A DNA stretch of 64,000 nt from Flavobacterium sp. 9 (lineage in GTDB: Bacteria > Bacteroidota > Bacteroidia > Flavobacteriales > Flavobacteriaceae), in NCBI RefSeq assembly GCF_002754195.1, contig NZ_PEEU01000001.1, forward strand, positions 3,410,001 through 3,474,000, written 5' to 3'. A program made the position numbers and the translations under genes. Below, in pieces: positions 52,979-60,731 of this stretch. Position 1 is the first letter of the stretch, and each line of letters opens with the position of its first letter. A model generated the notes under the pieces. It worked only from the letters and a program-made list of their open reading frames with translations, made no database searches and was not told where the DNA came from.

Positions 52979-53656
52979 TTAGTCTTTAATTTTAAAGCGA
53001 ATATACGTAATTGCCTTATTAATTTCTAAATATTGTTTCTCGTAAAAAGTCTGAAAAGCAGTAACTTCTTCTGGACTTCCTTCGTTTTTATATACGTTAT
53101 GGTTTGCATATAAAACCTCATGTCCTTCACCGTGAAGCAATCCAAGAGTATATCCGTGCATGAATTCACTGTCGGTTTTTAAGTTTACGACACCGTCTTT
53201 TTTAAGGATTCTTTTGTACAATTTCAAAAACTCCGAATTGGTCATTCTGTGTTTTGTTCTTTTGTATTTGATTTGCGGATCCGGAAAAGTAATCCAGATT
53301 TCATCCACTTCATTTTCGGCAAAAATATGATTGATTAATTCGATTTGAGTTCGAACAAAAGCAACATTATGAAGACCGTTTTCTACAGCGGTTTTTGCAC
53401 CTCTCCAGAAACGAGCACCTTTAATGTCTATTCCAATAAAATTTTTGTTAGGATATCTTTCTGCTAATCCAACAGAATATTCTCCTTTTCCACATCCTAA
53501 TTCTAAAACTAATGGATTGTCATTTTTAAAGAAATCAGAGTTCCATTTTCCTTTCAAAGGCATTAAATCGCCTACAACTTCTTCTCTTGTTGGTTGAAAA
53601 ACGTTTTGAAACGTTTCGTTTTCTCTGAATCTTTTTAGTTTATTTTTACTTCCCAC
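52979..53656 (-). CDS. trmB: tRNA (guanine(46)-N7)-methyltransferase
   Basis: A 225-residue methyltransferase. GTG 53656 was chosen because it gives the family-like start GSKNKLKRFRENETFQNVFQ, and because a TAATTTTG -7 box (on the minus strand, about 53676-53683) lies within the longer frame, making that extension untranslated. Seen: VLELGCGKGEYSVGLA (SAM site), IDIKGARFWRG, and ITFPDPQIKYKRTKHRM typical of TrmB. It methylates G46 in the tRNA variable loop. Confidence 0.94.
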   Translation of the reverse strand: MGSKNKLKRFRENETFQNVFQPTREEVVGDLMPLKGKWNSDFFKNDNPLVLELGCGKGEYSVGLAERYPNKNFIGIDIKGARFWRGAKTAVENGLHNVAFVRTQIELINHIFAENEVDEIWITFPDPQIKYKRTKHRMTNSEFLKLYKRILKKDGVVNLKTDSEFMHGYTLGLLHGEGHEVLYANHNVYKNEGSPEEVTAFQTFYEKQYLEINKAITYIRFKIKD

Positions 53657-53728
53657 TTTTACAAAAATTTTCAGCAAAATTAAGGAATATAAACGAATGA
53701 AAATAGCCGAAACACGTTTAAAGTTAAT

Positions 53729-53804
53729 TAGCCACGAATTCAAGAATTTTTAATTATCAATTACTATAAAATAGAAGAAGAAAAAATTCGTGAATTCGTG
53801 GCTA
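53729..53804. terminator. Long hairpin at the end of amt
   Basis: The arms 53729-53752 and 53781-53804 pair at 23 of 24 positions (core AGCCACGAATTCA / TGAATTCGTGGCT). It lies between the amt stop and the trmB promoter and ends with A/T runs, so it probably terminates amt. The core GCCACGAATT also recurs at 26219, 33152 and 26497. Confidence 0.6.
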
Positions 53805-53827
53805 ATCTTAATATTAAGAATATTTTT

Positions 53828-55210
53828 TTATCCGTAATGAGCCTCAGTAATAGGTTTTAATTTTGGATCAAGAGTTTCGTCATGTTGTGATAAATCAAGT
53901 CCAATATGTTCGTTTTCTTCAGAAACACGAAGCGGAATAATAAAGTTGGTTACTTTAAACAATAAATAAGCTCCGAAGAAAGTAAAGATCGAAACCAAAA
54001 CCAACGCCATCATATGGTGACCGAAAACATTCCATCCGCCATGAAGTAAACTTGCATCTTCGCCATGAGCGAAAATAGCTGTTAGAATCATTCCCATAAT
54101 TCCGCCAACACCGTGACAAGCGAAAACGTCAAGCGTATCATCAAATCTTTTAGAGAAACGACAGTTTACAACAGAGTTTGAAACTAATGCAGTTATAAAT
54201 CCGAAAAACATACTTTCAGGAACCGACACAAATCCCGCAGCAGGCGTTATAGCAACCAAACCTACAACGGCTCCAATGCAAGCTCCAAGAGCCGAAACTT
54301 TTCTGCCATTCATTCGATCAAAGAAAACCCACGTTAACATTGCAGCAGCAGATGATGTTGTTGTAGTTGCAAAAGCCATTGCAGCAGTTCCGTTGGCTGC
54401 AAGTGCAGAACCAGCGTTGAAACCAAACCATCCAAACCATAACATTCCCGTTCCTAATAATACAAACGGAATATTGGTTGGTATATGAGCGCTATTTTTT
54501 CTTTTTCCTAAAACAAGAACTCCCGCAAGAGCTGCAAATCCTGAACTCATATGTACAACAGTTCCTCCGGCGAAATCTTTCACTCCAAAATAAGTCCCTA
54601 AAATTCCTGTTGGATACCAAACTGAATGGCACAAAGGCGCATAAATAAAAATGGTAAACAAACTAATGAATAATAAATACGATATAAAACGAACGCGCTC
54701 TGCAAAAGAACCTGTAATAATTGCCGGAGCAATGATCGCAAATTTCATTTGGAACAAAGCAAATAACATAAACGGAATCGTACTTGCTAATTTTTTATGA
54801 GGCAAAACGCCCACATAATCCATAAAAGCAAAAGTTGTTGGATTACCAAAGAAGCTATAAAAATGATCTCCGGAACCAAATCCTACAGGATCACCAAAAG
54901 CAAGACTAAAACCAACGACAACCCATAAGAGTGTAACAACGCCCAAACAAATAAAACTTTGCAACATGGTCGAAATCACATTTTTTCTGCCTACCATTCC
55001 TCCATAGAAAAACGATAATCCCGGTGTCATAATCAAAACCAGACAGCAAGAAGTTAACATCCAGGCAACATCGGCAGGAACGATATGATCGGTTGTGCCA
55101 AATTCAGATAATACATAACTATTTTGAGTAACAGTTGGCCAAAATGCGCCGGTAATACAAACAATACTTATAATAATAAAGGAAATGATCCAGCGTTTTT
55201 CTATTTTCAT
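53828..55210 (-). CDS. amt: Ammonium transporter
   Basis: A 460-residue Amt/MEP/Rh-family channel with about 11-12 membrane helices. The second helix region has WMLTSCCLVLIMTPGLSFFYGGM, followed by FMDYVGVLP, DFAGGTVVHMSSG with one of the pore histidines, then CHGVGGIMGMILTAIF with the other. A cytoplasmic tail (EENEHIGLDLSQHDE) carries the usual regulatory helix. There is no glnK next to it, unlike many bacteria, so P-II control must come from another locus if at all. Own promoter and hairpin terminator. Confidence 0.95.
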   Translation of the reverse strand: MKIEKRWIISFIIISIVCITGAFWPTVTQNSYVLSEFGTTDHIVPADVAWMLTSCCLVLIMTPGLSFFYGGMVGRKNVISTMLQSFICLGVVTLLWVVVGFSLAFGDPVGFGSGDHFYSFFGNPTTFAFMDYVGVLPHKKLASTIPFMLFALFQMKFAIIAPAIITGSFAERVRFISYLLFISLFTIFIYAPLCHSVWYPTGILGTYFGVKDFAGGTVVHMSSGFAALAGVLVLGKRKNSAHIPTNIPFVLLGTGMLWFGWFGFNAGSALAANGTAAMAFATTTTSSAAAMLTWVFFDRMNGRKVSALGACIGAVVGLVAITPAAGFVSVPESMFFGFITALVSNSVVNCRFSKRFDDTLDVFACHGVGGIMGMILTAIFAHGEDASLLHGGWNVFGHHMMALVLVSIFTFFGAYLLFKVTNFIIPLRVSEENEHIGLDLSQHDETLDPKLKPITEAHYG

Positions 55211-55248
55211 TTTTCAAATACTTTATTTAACCCTATTTTTTTTGGGGT

Positions 55249-55282
55249 CAAAGTTAAAAAAAAATAAAGATTTTGATTTCAA
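55249..55282 (-). promoter_or_regulatory. Promoter of amt
   Basis: Minus strand: TTG (55280-55282), 23-base spacer, TAACTTTG (55249-55256). The leader to the amt ATG is about 30 bases. The rest of the gap up to 55472 is AT-rich with no gene seen. Confidence 0.5.
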
Positions 55283-55472
55283 GGGCTGTTAAAATAGAGG
55301 TATAGCTTTTATTTTAGTTAATATTGTAAAATTCGAATCGTTTTTTTGAGACAATCTTATTTTGAACTTCCAAAATAGGACTAATATTGTCAATTATATT
55401 ATAATTAAATTGATACCGAATTCGCTAAAGTGTTAGAAAAGTTAGGATTATAAGAACAAAGTTCAAAAATGT

Positions 55473-55964
55473 TTATTTTTTCTGAAGCTTTGCAATCAAA
55501 ACATCTTCGATTGGCGCTTTTACTTTAATGATCGCATCAATATCATCATTCGGAATCGTCATTGATAAAACATAATGCTGAATTTTCCATTCTTTCCCCA
55601 CTTTTACCAAAACACCTGAACCGCGACAAATTTTCATTTGCGTATTTAGTAATTCATCAAACCATGCAATTTTTCCGGTTTTATCAAAAAAGATATGACG
55701 TTCAAGAGCTGTAAAATTCCAAGTTGTTCCTTTGTCAAAAAAAGGTTTTGCCCATACTTTAAAGTCTTTTTTAATCCAGTTTTCGGTAGCGTCCGTTCCG
55801 ATGAAAATCGCATCATCAGCCATTAAATTAAAATAAGTATCAAATTTCACATCGGCGGCAGCCTTATGCCAGGCATCGATAGTTTGATTGACTTTATCTT
55901 TTTCCGAAGTTTGCGCATTTGCAAAAGAAGCAACGAATAATAGAAGTAGAAGTGATTTTTTCAT
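55473..55964 (-). CDS. Exported NTF2-like (SnoaL-type) protein
   Basis: A 163-residue protein with a signal peptide (SLLLLLFVASFANAQ). The body follows the NTF2 cone fold: VNQTIDAWHKAAADVKFDTY with the first helices, LMADDAIFIGTDATENW, then IAWFDELLNTQ and WKIQHYVLSM strands. It resembles exported ketosteroid-isomerase-like proteins common in Bacteroidota. No catalytic function can be assigned. Stands alone. Confidence 0.8.
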   Translation of the reverse strand: MKKSLLLLLFVASFANAQTSEKDKVNQTIDAWHKAAADVKFDTYFNLMADDAIFIGTDATENWIKKDFKVWAKPFFDKGTTWNFTALERHIFFDKTGKIAWFDELLNTQMKICRGSGVLVKVGKEWKIQHYVLSMTIPNDDIDAIIKVKAPIEDVLIAKLQKK

Positions 55965-55996
55965 GATTTATGTTTTGGTTTAAAGTTAAGCAATAT

Positions 55997-56172
55997 TATA
56001 GATTAATCTCGCAAAGGCGCAGAGACGCCAAGTTTTTATTTTTGTTCGTTGTGGTGATTTAATCTCGCAAAGGCGCAAAGACACCAAGTTAATTTTCTTT
56101 GCGCCCCCGCGCCTTTGCGAGACTAAATAAAAAAGCAAAACTTAAATTAACTTATATCACTTATATGGTATA
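55997..56172. repeat. Second copy of the GCAAAG/ATATAAG element
   Basis: Two direct copies of TTAATCTCGCAAAGGCGC and an inverted GCGCCTTTGCGAGACTAA, followed by the terminal repeat TTATATCACTTATATGGT as in the element at 51751-51954. The matching left terminal arm is missing, so this is a one-ended or partly deleted copy. The promoter of the next gene starts 12 bases after it. Confidence 0.55.
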
Positions 56173-56212
56173 AGATGATTTAGTATATTTGAGTGCTTTA
56201 AAAATAGACATC

Positions 56213-56872
56213 ATGAATCCAAAAATACTTATCAGTTCCGTAATTGTTTCCTCACTACTTTTTGTTTCCTGCAAAAAGGAATTGGAACCACAAGAAAACA
56301 CACCAACTTCTGAATTAGTTAAATTAGGATTGGAAAAAGACACAGCAAAAGCGAAATCGGTAGTTCAAATGCCGGCAACAAATCCAAATACAGTTTTGGG
56401 AGAAACCAAAGGATTAAATCCTGCTCACGGAGAACCCGGACATCGTTGCGATATTGCCGTTGGCGCGCCATTAAATTCAGCACCAACGCAACAAGGACAA
56501 ACTGCGAATGCGCAACCTGTACAAACGGTTCAAATGAATCCAAGCCAGCAACAAGTAGTCACTACAACAACTGCGGCTCCGGTAAAAGTAGCCAAAGGAA
56601 TGAATCCGTCGCATGGTCAACCGGGACACAGATGTGATATTCCTGTTGGAGCGCCTTTAAATTCTCCGGTAGCCAAACCAGTTGCTGCAACTCCTGCACA
56701 AACCGGAAGTACATCGCAGAATTTTACAGTTACGCCGCCGGCTAATAATGCTGTTCCTACTTTATTAAGTACCGAAAAGCCAGTTGCAACGGCCGAAGGA
56801 ATGAATCCGCCACACGGACAAGCAGGTCACCGTTGCGATATTGCCGTTGGAGCACCATTGCCAAAATCATAA
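56213..56872 (+). CDS. Lipoprotein with three GHRCDI repeats
   Basis: A 219-residue lipoprotein. The ATG 56213 start gives a signal with lipobox LFVSCKKE; an upstream frame start overlaps a TATATTTG box (56184-56191). The mature protein has three near-identical ~24-residue repeats at 56408-56479, 56594-56665 and 56795-56866, each with the pattern G-[LM]-NP-x-HG-[EQ]-x-GHRCDI-[AP]-VGAPL. They are joined by Thr/Ala/Gln/Pro-rich linkers of ~35-45 residues. Each repeat holds two His and one Cys, which could bind metal or form disulfides. The motif is familiar from Bacteroidota hypothetical proteins; no function is known to me. Confidence 0.75.
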   Translation: MNPKILISSVIVSSLLFVSCKKELEPQENTPTSELVKLGLEKDTAKAKSVVQMPATNPNTVLGETKGLNPAHGEPGHRCDIAVGAPLNSAPTQQGQTANAQPVQTVQMNPSQQQVVTTTTAAPVKVAKGMNPSHGQPGHRCDIPVGAPLNSPVAKPVAATPAQTGSTSQNFTVTPPANNAVPTLLSTEKPVATAEGMNPPHGQAGHRCDIAVGAPLPKS

Positions 56873-56888
56873 TATAACGCCAATAATA

Positions 56889-57007
56889 ATCTGGGCGTGC
56901 CACCAATAAAAAAAGGGGCCAACTATGCAAATCGCTTAGTCGGCCCCTTTTTTTATTGCTGTCGGGCTTTCACTGCTACTTCGGTAGCTTAGCTCTATCC
57001 CTCACGC
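56889..57007. repeat. Structured interspersed element (GGGCGTGCC ... CCCTCACGC)
   Basis: Begins TGGGCGTGCC and ends TCCCTCACGC; GCGTG and CACGC can close the element as a terminal stem. Inside, AAAAAAAGGGGCC (56908-56920) pairs with GGCCCCTTTTTTT (56942-56954), extended by AACT/AGT, and TCGGGCTTTCACTGC then CTACTTCGGTAGC follow. This hairpin with T-run also acts as the terminator of the lipoprotein gene. From memory, elements of this plan recur across Bacteroidota genomes. Confidence 0.55.
56908..56955 (+). terminator. Terminator of the GHRCDI lipoprotein gene
   Basis: Thirteen-bp stem AAAAAAAGGGGCC / GGCCCCTTTTTTT with a ~21-base loop and T-run; part of the structured repeat at 56889-57007. 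Confidence 0.7.
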
Positions 57008-57058
57008 TTACGTAAACAAAGAAATTAATGATATGAGATTCGTTCCAATTTTCCGTAG

Positions 57059-57078
57059 AGACGCACAGCAGTGCGTCT
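57059..57078. repeat. AGACGCAC hairpin repeat
   Basis: Eight-bp perfect stem AGACGCAC / GTGCGTCT with an AGCA loop, preceded by CGTAG; a common Bacteroidota intergenic palindrome. It is followed at 57100-57178 by GCAAAG-type words (ACTTCGTGACCTTTGCGTAA, CCTTTGCGGTAAAAC). The gap holds no gene. Confidence 0.5.
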
Positions 57079-57183
57079 AACGTTTTGAACACAATTCCTT
57101 TGCGATCTCAAAGCAAAGCATAATGCAAAAAACTTCGTGACCTTTGCGTAATCCTTTGCTCCCTTTGCGGTAAAACTTCCTTT

Positions 57184-58347
57184 TTATTCAATTTCAAAAA
57201 TCGCCTGAATTTCAACAGCCGAATTTATCGGTAAAGAAGCCGCACCAATTGTAGCTCTGGCATGTTTTCCTTTTTCGCCAAAAACCAAAGCCGTCAAATT
57301 CGAAGCCGAATTCATAAGCGCAGCATGTTGCGTATATTCTGGAGTAGTATTAAAATATCCCGTTAATTGCACACATTGTTTTACTTTGTTCAAATCGCCA
57401 CCGCAAGCTTCTTTTAGAACCGCAATAACATTTAGCATTGTTTGATACGTTGCTTCTTTCGCCTGATCGTCTGTAACCGTTGCGCCAACTTTCCCCGGAT
57501 TCAAGATCTTTCCTTCTTTCAAAGCCACTTGATTAATATATACTTTATGATCAGAAATCGTAAACGGAACATAATTTCCAACCGGTTTTGGAGCTTCAGG
57601 AAGAACGATATTATTGTCTTTTAAAGTTTTGTTGATGTCGATTTTAGTTTCTGTAGAAGTTGTTTTTACAGTTTTTATATTCTCTGTGTTTTTCAATCCA
57701 GATGCAGCTCTAGCCAAAGCTTTTCCTTGTTCTTTAGCCAAATTCAATTCGCTTTGAGACGGACGAGTTCCAACAGGCGATCCGGCCAATGAAGTTGCCC
57801 CAAACGGAGTATTTCCTTGCGGAACTGTTTTGTCCAAAGTTGCAGTTCCCATAATTCCTGTGGGTACGATTATCATTCCGTGCGAAGCCAGAATATTCCA
57901 GAAAGATAAAATCGCAGCTTCTTTTCCTGCTCCGGATCCTGCCGACATAAAAACAGTTGCTGGTTTTCCTTCTAAAGTTCTCGAAGTCCAAAGCGGAATA
58001 CTTTGGCTGAAAAAGTAATTCATATCAGCGCTAATATTTGCAAAATGCACCGGACTTCCAAAAGCGATTCCGTCATAATTTGCCAATTCTTCGATCGTTG
58101 CAACTGGCAATTTCTCAACATCGGCATTTAGTTTTTCTTTTGCATTTATCGAAGGAACACGTTTTATAGTTGCTTTTGTATTTGGATATTCCTGAATTCC
58201 TTCAGCAATAGCTTTTGCCATTTTATACGTTCCTCCGTTTTGAGAATAGATCAAAACCAGAACATTTGTTTCAGATGATTTTACTTGTGCATTTACGCCA
58301 AAACTTAACAAAACTGCGGTTAGTAATACGAGTAGTTGCTTTTTCAT
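57184..58347 (-). CDS. Exported WrbA-like flavodoxin / RidA-like fusion
   Basis: A 387-residue protein that joins two normally separate cytosolic families and carries a signal peptide (LLVLLTAVLLSFGVNAQ). Residues ~25-215 are WrbA-like: flavodoxin loop IYSQNGGTYKMAKAIAEG, YDGIAFGSPVHFANISADM, FMSAGSGAGKEAAILSFWN and GASSLAGSPVGTRPSQSE, the last typical of NAD(P)H:quinone oxidoreductases. A ~40-residue linker follows. Residues ~255-387 are RidA/YjgF-like: VYINQVALKEGKIL, QTMLNVIAVLKEACGGDLNKV and RATIGAASLPINSAVEIQAI. The catalytic Arg position of RidA is occupied by Arg in HARATIGAASLP. The role of an exported flavin/imine pair is unclear. Confidence 0.85.
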   Translation of the reverse strand: MKKQLLVLLTAVLLSFGVNAQVKSSETNVLVLIYSQNGGTYKMAKAIAEGIQEYPNTKATIKRVPSINAKEKLNADVEKLPVATIEELANYDGIAFGSPVHFANISADMNYFFSQSIPLWTSRTLEGKPATVFMSAGSGAGKEAAILSFWNILASHGMIIVPTGIMGTATLDKTVPQGNTPFGATSLAGSPVGTRPSQSELNLAKEQGKALARAASGLKNTENIKTVKTTSTETKIDINKTLKDNNIVLPEAPKPVGNYVPFTISDHKVYINQVALKEGKILNPGKVGATVTDDQAKEATYQTMLNVIAVLKEACGGDLNKVKQCVQLTGYFNTTPEYTQHAALMNSASNLTALVFGEKGKHARATIGAASLPINSAVEIQAIFEIE

Positions 58348-58521
58348 GAGTTTATTTTAAAAAATTATTATAGAGAATCCCAATCAATTTGCTTGTTTTC
58401 CGTCAAGGATTAAGTTCGTTTTTTGGGACTGCAAATTTACCTCTTACAATAGCGAAAAGCGTTATTATTATCTTAATTTTATTAGCGAAGTAATTACACA
58501 GAACGAATTAGAATATAAATA

Positions 58522-58560
58522 AAAAATGGCATTATCTAAATCTGAGATAATGCCATTTTT
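58522..58560. terminator. Terminator downstream of hpf
   Basis: Sixteen-bp perfect stem (core AATGGCATTATCT / AGATAATGCCATT) with a 7-base loop and A/T runs on both flanks. Works on the minus strand for hpf and may also act on the plus strand. Confidence 0.9.
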
Positions 58561-58579
58561 GTATTTGTTGGTATATAAA

Positions 58580-58894
58580 TTAAAACGCTTTCTGTTTTTC
58601 GAAAGTCGTCGTAAGTGATTTTTTTGCTTTAGCCAACGCACCACTAAAAGCTTTTTCAAGCGTATCAGAATGTTCTGTAACTGTTATTGGTTGTAGTTTT
58701 ACTGGGCGAACTTCAATCACACATTTTTTATCGTTTAAGCTGAATTTCTCTCCATTTTCATCTCCAAAATGTACTTCGATGCGGGTTATTTTTTCCTCAA
58801 AACGCGCTAAACCTTTTTCTAATTCTCCAGAAAAATAAGCTTCTAATCTTTCGTGTCCTTCGATGTTCTTGTCGGTATTGATTTGAATTTTCAT
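58580..58894 (-). CDS. hpf: Ribosome hibernation-promoting factor (short form)
   Basis: A 104-residue HPF/RaiA-family protein. The start MKIQINTDKNIEGHERLEAY, the strand IEVHFGDENGEK and the C-terminal VTEHSDTLEKAFSGALAKAKKSL fit the short form, which binds the ribosome's mRNA/tRNA channel in stationary phase. The long-form C-terminal domain that dimerises ribosomes is absent. Own terminator. Confidence 0.93.
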   Translation of the reverse strand: MKIQINTDKNIEGHERLEAYFSGELEKGLARFEEKITRIEVHFGDENGEKFSLNDKKCVIEVRPVKLQPITVTEHSDTLEKAFSGALAKAKKSLTTTFEKQKAF

Positions 58895-59037
58895 ATGGGT
58901 TTATATTTAATGATTGTTTCTCAAAGCTATCTTTTTTAGAATGAAAACACAAGTGAGTTAATAAAATATTAAGAAAATAATTACGCTTTTTTTTGTTCGA
59001 GTTTATCATTTTATAACGAAGAAATCTTGTAGAGTTT

Positions 59038-59131
59038 GTCATTTCGAGCGAAGGGAGAAATCACACAAGAAACTCCGTCACGTTTTCATTCCAATTGTCA
59101 GGCTGAGCGATCCCGAAGCTTCGGGAGAAGT
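59038..59131. repeat. Interspersed repeat, copy 2 (TGTCATTTCGA type)
   Basis: TGTCATTTCGAGCGAAGGG followed by AGAAATCACACAAG, then CAGGCTGAGCGA, the palindrome TCCCGAAGCTTCGGGA (59111-59126) and AGTCTCGCAAC. It matches copy 1 at 24719 in 30 of the first 32 bases. Confidence 0.6.
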
Positions 59132-59223
59132 CTCGCAACAACAAACAAACTAAAAATTCACAACTTTTTAAATCAACAAAGAAAACCCGAACAAACCACA
59201 ACGTTTTTTGGTATCTTCGCAGT

Positions 59224-59364
59224 CCTAAACTTCAAAATTATGATCATGAAAAACTTCTTGCCCGTGTGGTACGCTGGCGGTATTGGAAACAACTGCAACG
59301 CTTTTGAAGGCGTAGGACAGCTAACCCATACGGGTTTTATATCTCCTAAACTTCAAAATTATGA
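59224..59364 (+). ncRNA. Possible structured RNA insertion between 20-bp direct repeats
   Basis: CCTAAACTTCAAAATTATGA occurs at 59224-59243 and again, identically, at 59345-59364, where its ATG starts the next gene. The 101 bases between are less AT-rich than their surroundings and can fold: CCCGTGTGG (59261-59269) with CCATACGGG (59326-59334), GCTG (59273-59276) with CAGC (59318-59321), and ACGCTT-TTGA-AGGCGT (59298-59313); TTTT follows the outer stem. A TATCTTCG -7-like box lies at 59212-59219. The insertion may be an RNA element, riboswitch-like leader or small mobile element. Confidence 0.4.
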
Positions 59365-59597
59365 GTCTAAACACCCTTTCAAAAGAAACAGAATTGCGGT
59401 TAAACGAATTTTTCAACCAAGCAACAGATCCTAAAAGTTTCGCAAAAGCAATCCGAAGAGTAAATTATCTTCTCGCGATGTCTTTAATGCGAGAATGCGA
59501 AACCCTGCAAATCGATCCAAAAGGAGTTGAAGAAGGTTATTTCTGGCTCAATGAACTAGCCGAAATCTTAAATCCCTATTTGGATGTAAATGATTAA
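59361..59597 (+). CDS. Small conserved-looking protein of unknown function
   Basis: A 78-residue, mostly helical protein (MSLNTLSKETELRLNEFFNQ, SFAKAIRRVNYLLAMSLMRE, then YFWLNELAEILNPYL). It has no signal or membrane segment. Its codon use and the strong terminator downstream suggest a real gene. Its start codon and leader (59345-59364) are an exact copy of the sequence at 59224-59243. I do not recognise the family. Confidence 0.75.
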   Translation: MSLNTLSKETELRLNEFFNQATDPKSFAKAIRRVNYLLAMSLMRECETLQIDPKGVEEGYFWLNELAEILNPYLDVND

Positions 59598-59610
59598 ACT
59601 ATAATAAACG

Positions 59611-59637
59611 AAAAGCCACTGTGAAGTGGCTTTTTTT
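59611..59637 (+). terminator. Rho-independent terminator
   Basis: Ten-bp perfect stem AAAAGCCACT / AGTGGCTTTT with a GTGA loop and a T-run. Confidence 0.9.
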
Positions 59638-59679
59638 ATTGTTATTCTTTTTCTGATTGTTTCCTTCTTCCGCCTGCTT

Positions 59680-59728
59680 TGTCATTCCGAAGAATGAGGA
59701 ATCTCCGCAAGAAACTCCGTTGCGATTG
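59680..59728. repeat. Interspersed repeat (TGTCATTCCGA type)
   Basis: TGTCATTCCGAAGAATGAGG followed by AATCTCCGCAAGAAACTCCG; a variant of the repeat at 59038, sharing CAAGAAACTCCGT. It ends at the stop codon of vsr. Confidence 0.5.
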
Positions 59729-60148
59729 TCAAACTTGTTTTTCTGCAATTGCGTTTTGAATTTCAAGAACACACGAATCCAAATTCTTTTTAATATCGTT
59801 ACTCCAAAAACGCAGAATTTTCCAGTTTTGAGATTCCAGATAAGTATTGACTTCTATATCTCGTTGTATATTTCGTTCAATTTTTTTGATCCAGAATTCG
59901 CTATTTGTTTTGATGCGATTTCTATCAATATCCCAATTTTTACCGTGAAAAAATTCTCCATCAACAAATATGGCTAATTTTATTTTTTTGAAAGTAAAGT
60001 CTGGTTTGCCAAAAACTGTTTTATTGTTTCGACGATATCTATAACCTAATGCCCACAACGCTTTTGCCAAACGAACTTCGTCTTTGGTATTTGTGCTGCG
60101 AATTGCACCCATGAGTTTGGAACGTTGTTCAGGATTTAGAAAATCCAT
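59729..60148 (-). CDS. vsr: Very short patch repair endonuclease (Vsr)
   Basis: A 139-residue nuclease. Seen: PEQRSKLMGAIRSTNTKDEVRLAKALWALG at the N-terminus, the catalytic Asp in GKPDFTFKKIKLAIFVDGEFFHG, then NSEFWIKKIERNIQRDIEV with the Trp/Lys-rich nicking region. Vsr nicks at T:G mismatches that arise by deamination of 5-methylcytosine, so it normally accompanies cytosine methyltransferases; the one at the right edge of the window is the likely partner. FFHG replaces the usual zinc-binding FWHGC pattern, and no HxCx cluster is obvious. Last gene of the defence-like operon, 170 bases after the receiver gene. Confidence 0.93.
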   Translation of the reverse strand: MDFLNPEQRSKLMGAIRSTNTKDEVRLAKALWALGYRYRRNNKTVFGKPDFTFKKIKLAIFVDGEFFHGKNWDIDRNRIKTNSEFWIKKIERNIQRDIEVNTYLESQNWKILRFWSNDIKKNLDSCVLEIQNAIAEKQV

Positions 60149-60318
60149 AATTACTTGAATTTAAAGTGAATTTAGTAATTATGGATTGTAAAAAATTATA
60201 TTTTAACTATATTAAGTTTCATTATTACTTTTACGATAATTTAAAAACTTGATTAATAGTAATGGTTTTATCTATAGACTTAAAAATTAAAATTATATAT
60301 TTTTTCATTTAGAAAGAA

Positions 60319-60726
60319 TTATTCCTCGAGAATCAAAATTATTCTGTCTTCTAAATCATTTTGATGAACGAAGAAAATATTTGATATATCTTCTATTGAA
60401 TTTTCCATAATTTGTTTGAGCTCAGTTTCATTTTTTGCAAACGAATAGAATATAATAGTAACATTTTTATTGGCCTTATAACTTCTGATTTTTTTAATTA
60501 CGTCATTTCCATTAAATCCACCTGGAAGATTATAATCCACACAAATTAACGCCATAGTAATACTACTTATTTCCAGATGGGGATCATTTTCTAGATCTTC
60601 TAGACTTAAAAAATGAGTTGGCATTACATTGTATCCTTTTTCGTCTTTTGCTTCACTGAAACTTTCGGTAATGTTTTCAACAATTTTAGGATCATCTTCT
60701 ATCCAAAGTATATTGTGTAATTTCAT
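60319..60726 (-). CDS. Stand-alone response-regulator receiver protein
   Basis: A 135-residue single-domain receiver. The acidic pair is in ILWIEDDPKIVEN (Glu10, Asp11), the phospho-acceptor Asp64 in LICVDYNLPGG, and the later Ser/Lys in FYSFAKNETE occupy switch positions. No DNA-binding output domain is attached. It starts 5 bases after the second GHKL protein, and its likely phosphate donor is the histidine-kinase-like ATPase domain of that protein. Confidence 0.85.
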   Translation of the reverse strand: MKLHNILWIEDDPKIVENITESFSEAKDEKGYNVMPTHFLSLEDLENDPHLEISSITMALICVDYNLPGGFNGNDVIKKIRSYKANKNVTIIFYSFAKNETELKQIMENSIEDISNIFFVHQNDLEDRIILILEE

Positions 60727-60731
60727 AGTTA

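Noticed and set aside
52979..53743. Longer start for trmB
   Set aside because: The 29-codon extension covers a TAATTTTG box and encodes a hydrophobic stretch foreign to the family; GTG 53656 gives the usual N-terminus.
59036..59434. 132-codon plus-strand frame
   Set aside because: It runs through an interspersed repeat and the foldable insertion, then overlaps the better gene at 59361 in another frame. Its composition is not protein-like.
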